Source: Streptomyces caeruleatus (lineage in GTDB: Bacteria; Actinomycetota; Actinomycetes; Streptomycetales; Streptomycetaceae). From it: a stretch of 64,000 nucleotides of DNA. The notes under the pieces are model-generated. The model made no database searches. It saw nothing but the letters and a program-made list of their open reading frames with translations, and was not told where the DNA came from. This document shows, piece after piece, positions 61,998 to 64,000 of this stretch (position 1 is the first letter of the stretch; every line of letters begins with the position of its first letter). The stretch spans positions 124,001 through 188,000 of the forward strand of contig NZ_KQ948935.1 in the NCBI RefSeq assembly GCF_001514235.1, in the 5' to 3' direction. Position numbers and translations under genes: made by a program.

Positions 61998-62946
61998 GCC
62001 TGGGTAAGAAGAAGCTCACCAAGCTCACCGCCAAGGACGTCCGCACGTGGCTCAACCAGCTCCGCACCACCTGCCAGTGCTGCTCGCGCGGTATCGATGC
62101 CCGGCGTGATGAGCCCCGCTGCTGTGCCGCAGGCCAGTGCTGCCACAAGCTGCTCTCCTACATCCACTCGGTGCTCAAGTCCGCCCTGGAGCACGCCGTG
62201 CGTGAGGAAGAGATCCCGCGCAACGTCGCCCGCAACGTCCGCACCTGCACCCCACGCCCCCGCCGCTTCGAACCCCTCACTGCCGACGAAGCCCGCCAGC
62301 CCCTCACCGCCGCGCAGGGTCATCGGCTGCACGCCCTGTTCGAACTCGCCCTCCACACCGGACTCCGCAAGGGCGACCTCCTCGGCCTGCACTGGGCAGA
62401 CCTCGACCTCCACGCGGGCACCGCCGCAATCCGCCGCACATTGCAGCGCACAAGCACGGGCGGGCTCACCACGTTGCCCACCAAGACCCGGGCCTCCGAA
62501 CGCCGCATCGCCCTCCCCACCCGCTGCCTCCAGTCTCTGAAGCTCCACCACGAACAGCAGAAGCGCGAGCAGTCCGCGGGCACCACATGGCAGCACGACG
62601 GGCACGTGTTCACCACCACGCAGGGCCGACCGATCGACCCGGCCAACCTCACCCGCGCCTTCATCACCCTCCTCCGCAAGGCCGGCCTCCGCCGCATTCG
62701 CTTCCACGACCTCCGCCACTCGACCGCCACCCTCCTCCTGGAACAGGGCGTCGAACTCGTCGTCATCAAGAACTCCTCGGCCACGCCCACATCGGCGTCA
62801 CCGTCACCGTCTACGCCCACGTCCGACTCCGCCTCCAGCGCGACGCCATCGATACCCTCAGCACCGCGCTCGGCCACCCGACAAGCGCCATGGCGGCCAA
62901 CGGCGACGGCAACGAACCGCCACCCTGCGCCGCCCTCATCCGCTGA
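61998..62946 (+). pseudogene. Tyrosine recombinase (integrase) with one frameshift
   Basis: Phage/plasmid-type integrase of pSAM2 style: GLGKKKLTKLTAKDVRTWLN, ELALHTGLRKGDLLGLHWAD (first catalytic Arg), RIRFHDLRHSTATLLLEQGV (HxxR). One base is missing near 62768-62772 (expected K-E-L-L-G-H), after which LLGHAHIGVTVTVYAHV (His and Tyr) continues in the next frame to TGA 62946. The N-terminal arm-binding domain is degraded. All catalytic residues remain, so the loss looks recent. Confidence 0.75.
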
Positions 62947-62977
62947 CGTTGCCGTCAGCTACTGCCGTCAAACGCCC

Positions 62978-63013
62978 GATGGGCCCCTTCCGAGGCTTCG
63001 GAAGGGGCCCATC
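62978..63013 (+). terminator. Perfect 16-bp hairpin after the integrase
   Basis: GATGGGCCCCTTCCGA (62978-62993) pairs exactly with TCGGAAGGGGCCCATC (62998-63013) across a 4-base loop. It would end integrase transcription and marks the right side of the remnant. Confidence 0.75.
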
Positions 63014-63091
63014 AGTTTGCCACGCCAAGCGATCCGGAATTCAGCTCGGAATTCCACCAGTGAGCGCATCCGCACATTCAGACAAATGAAC

Positions 63092-63562
63092 TCAAGCGAG
63101 TTCCTGCGAGACATCAAATCCCGAAGGAGCCTTGTCTCGAACGATCCCCCAAACGGGGTCTCGCTTCACTGATTCAAGCCATTCATCGAACGACGTTCCG
63201 CCTTCACGGAACCACCAGGAGTTGTGACTTTGAAGCGATCGCAGATCGGTATCGGCTTGGTATCTATACTCAAGCTGAACCTGCGAATACCCTTCATGCT
63301 CGCCTTCGGCATCAACGATTTCCATTTGACGCGCGAAGCCCACCGTGAAAGTAGGCTCTGCAAACCAGTTCACTTCGCCATACTGAAAGAGGAAACCGTC
63401 GGAGTCGGCACCGGAGGGCACGTCGAACTCAATCCGCTCGAAGTTGAGGACAGCCGCTACGACCTCCTCGATAGTGGGAACCTCTCGACTCGATCTCACC
63501 TGGTCAACGATTTCTTGCACCACGCTTAGCGCAGAGTCGATCGGTCGTCTCATCGTCTGCAT
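63092..63562 (-). CDS. Low-GC hypothetical protein, possible immunity-type
   Basis: 156 residues from ATG 63562. Acidic and aromatic-rich, with FLFQYGEVNWFAEPTFTVGF, a predicted alpha/beta domain, and a C-terminal SFDEWLESVKRDPVWG. No signal peptide or membrane segment. Codon use is much less GC-rich than the rest of the window, so it was probably acquired. Small acidic proteins beside mobile remnants are often immunity proteins, but the family was not recognised. Confidence 0.6.
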   Translation of the reverse strand: MQTMRRPIDSALSVVQEIVDQVRSSREVPTIEEVVAAVLNFERIEFDVPSGADSDGFLFQYGEVNWFAEPTFTVGFARQMEIVDAEGEHEGYSQVQLEYRYQADTDLRSLQSHNSWWFREGGTSFDEWLESVKRDPVWGIVRDKAPSGFDVSQELA

Positions 63563-63690
63563 CCCTCACTCGCTCCAAGATCCCTGCCACCTTGCCGTGG
63601 TACGACCGCAGAGGAGAGGGCGCCGGCAGATCCCCGTGGCGTCCCGCACAGTTCGGCGCGGGGTGCAGAAGCCCAATCCCACAACAACAC

Positions 63691-64000
63691 CTACGGAGCA
63701 ACTGAGAACCATCCGCTGCGCGGCTCTACCAAGCGCCCCTGAGAAACCAAGGATCGGCAGACTTCGGTGATTTCCTCAAGGCTCCTTGGCGGCTCGTTTT
63801 GGACGCTAGCCGAAAAGCGCCTGATCCGCCAGGAGTCAAATACCTCTAGCCTTCCCTCAAAGAAATCGACATCAACTTCAGCACCGTCAACGTCAGTGAA
63901 AAGGCACCCAGGTCCATGGAATTTGTATCGCAAGCCTTCGCAGATAGTTCCCTCCTTTTCCAGGGCTCGCGAGCGATACAGGTGGAGGAGATCGGACAGT
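63691..64000 (-). CDS. DUF6896-like protein, 5' end outside the window
   Basis: Open through the right edge, so the start is missing. The visible 102 residues run SDLLHLYRSRALEKEG, GLRYKFHGPGCLFTDVDGAE, VDVDFFEGRLEVFDSWRIRR, ending FSVAP. The FHGPGC...VDVDF...FDSWR pattern is what I recall for DUF6896, a family found in immunity-type neighbourhoods. Low GC like the previous gene, with which it forms a same-strand pair. Confidence 0.6.
   Translation of the reverse strand, partial: LSDLLHLYRSRALEKEGTICEGLRYKFHGPGCLFTDVDGAEVDVDFFEGRLEVFDSWRIRRFSASVQNEPPRSLEEITEVCRSLVSQGRLVEPRSGWFSVAP

Overview
The window is high-GC actinobacterial DNA and almost certainly comes from a Streptomyces chromosome. 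The evidence is strong third-position G/C bias, many GTG/TTG starts, ATGA/GTGA overlaps between co-directional genes, purine-rich Shine-Dalgarno sites, and typical Streptomyces families: a divergent third EF-Tu, SWIM/DUF6493, Imm21-like, NACHT, and PmoA-like genes. I saw no rRNA, tRNA or CRISPR array. Base composition drops clearly only in the last ~1 kb (63.1-64.0 kb) and, more mildly, in the 47.8-48.15 kb intergenic region.

Layout. 0-16 kb: Tat-exported PhoD-type phosphatase; overlapping SWIM zinc-finger and DUF6493-like genes; a membrane-tethered ACT-GNAT protein; a four-copy 69-bp tandem repeat; a trans-sulfuration-type PLP enzyme divergent from an Lrp/AsnC regulator; DUF885 protein; SDR oxidoreductase; a 21-22-bp repeat array; Imm21-like protein; rhodanese divergent from a second Lrp/AsnC regulator; a small anchored protein; cytochrome P450. 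16-24.5 kb: NmrA-type pseudogene, a ~990-residue membrane protein with an extracellular branched-chain-amino-acid-binding-like domain, and sbcDC. 24.5-34.4 kb is the most unusual block. It holds a lipoprotein pseudogene, a four-gene translationally coupled minus-strand operon (amidoligase-like protein with an RG-rich tail, Cys-rich zinc-finger/KH protein, vWA protein, degenerate kinase with propeller-like tail), and, divergently, a frameshifted NACHT NTPase.

34-49 kb: housekeeping and metabolism, including YigZ, SixA with a CysRS-like partner, a CoA-binding protein, a 4-hydroxybenzoate-hydroxylase-like monooxygenase, ArsR/CDF metal efflux, YbaK, XRE-cupin regulator divergent from an EamA transporter, two left-handed beta-helix proteins (one a gamma carbonic anhydrase), DedA, a secreted carboxylesterase, a ricin-lectin membrane protein and UTP-glucose-1-phosphate uridylyltransferase. 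49-60.3 kb: thioesterase, MFS transporter, spermidine-synthase-like protein, EF-Tu3 with a possible structured leader, AlkD-type protein, TVP38 protein, thiolase divergent from HxlR with two 22-bp-spaced operators, a PmoA-like/Gfo-Idh-MocA sugar operon behind a LacI-type operator, and uppP.

60.3-64 kb: wreckage of an integrated element. It has direct repeats, strong hairpins, a degenerate ORF, an IS1634-type transposase fragment and a tyrosine-recombinase pseudogene broken by one frameshift. Two lower-GC genes follow that look like immunity-type accessory genes; the last is cut by the window edge. Regulatory logic that can be read directly is mostly local: regulator genes sit divergent from their likely targets with dyads between them (ArsR/CDF, XRE/EamA, HxlR/thiolase, two Lrp genes).
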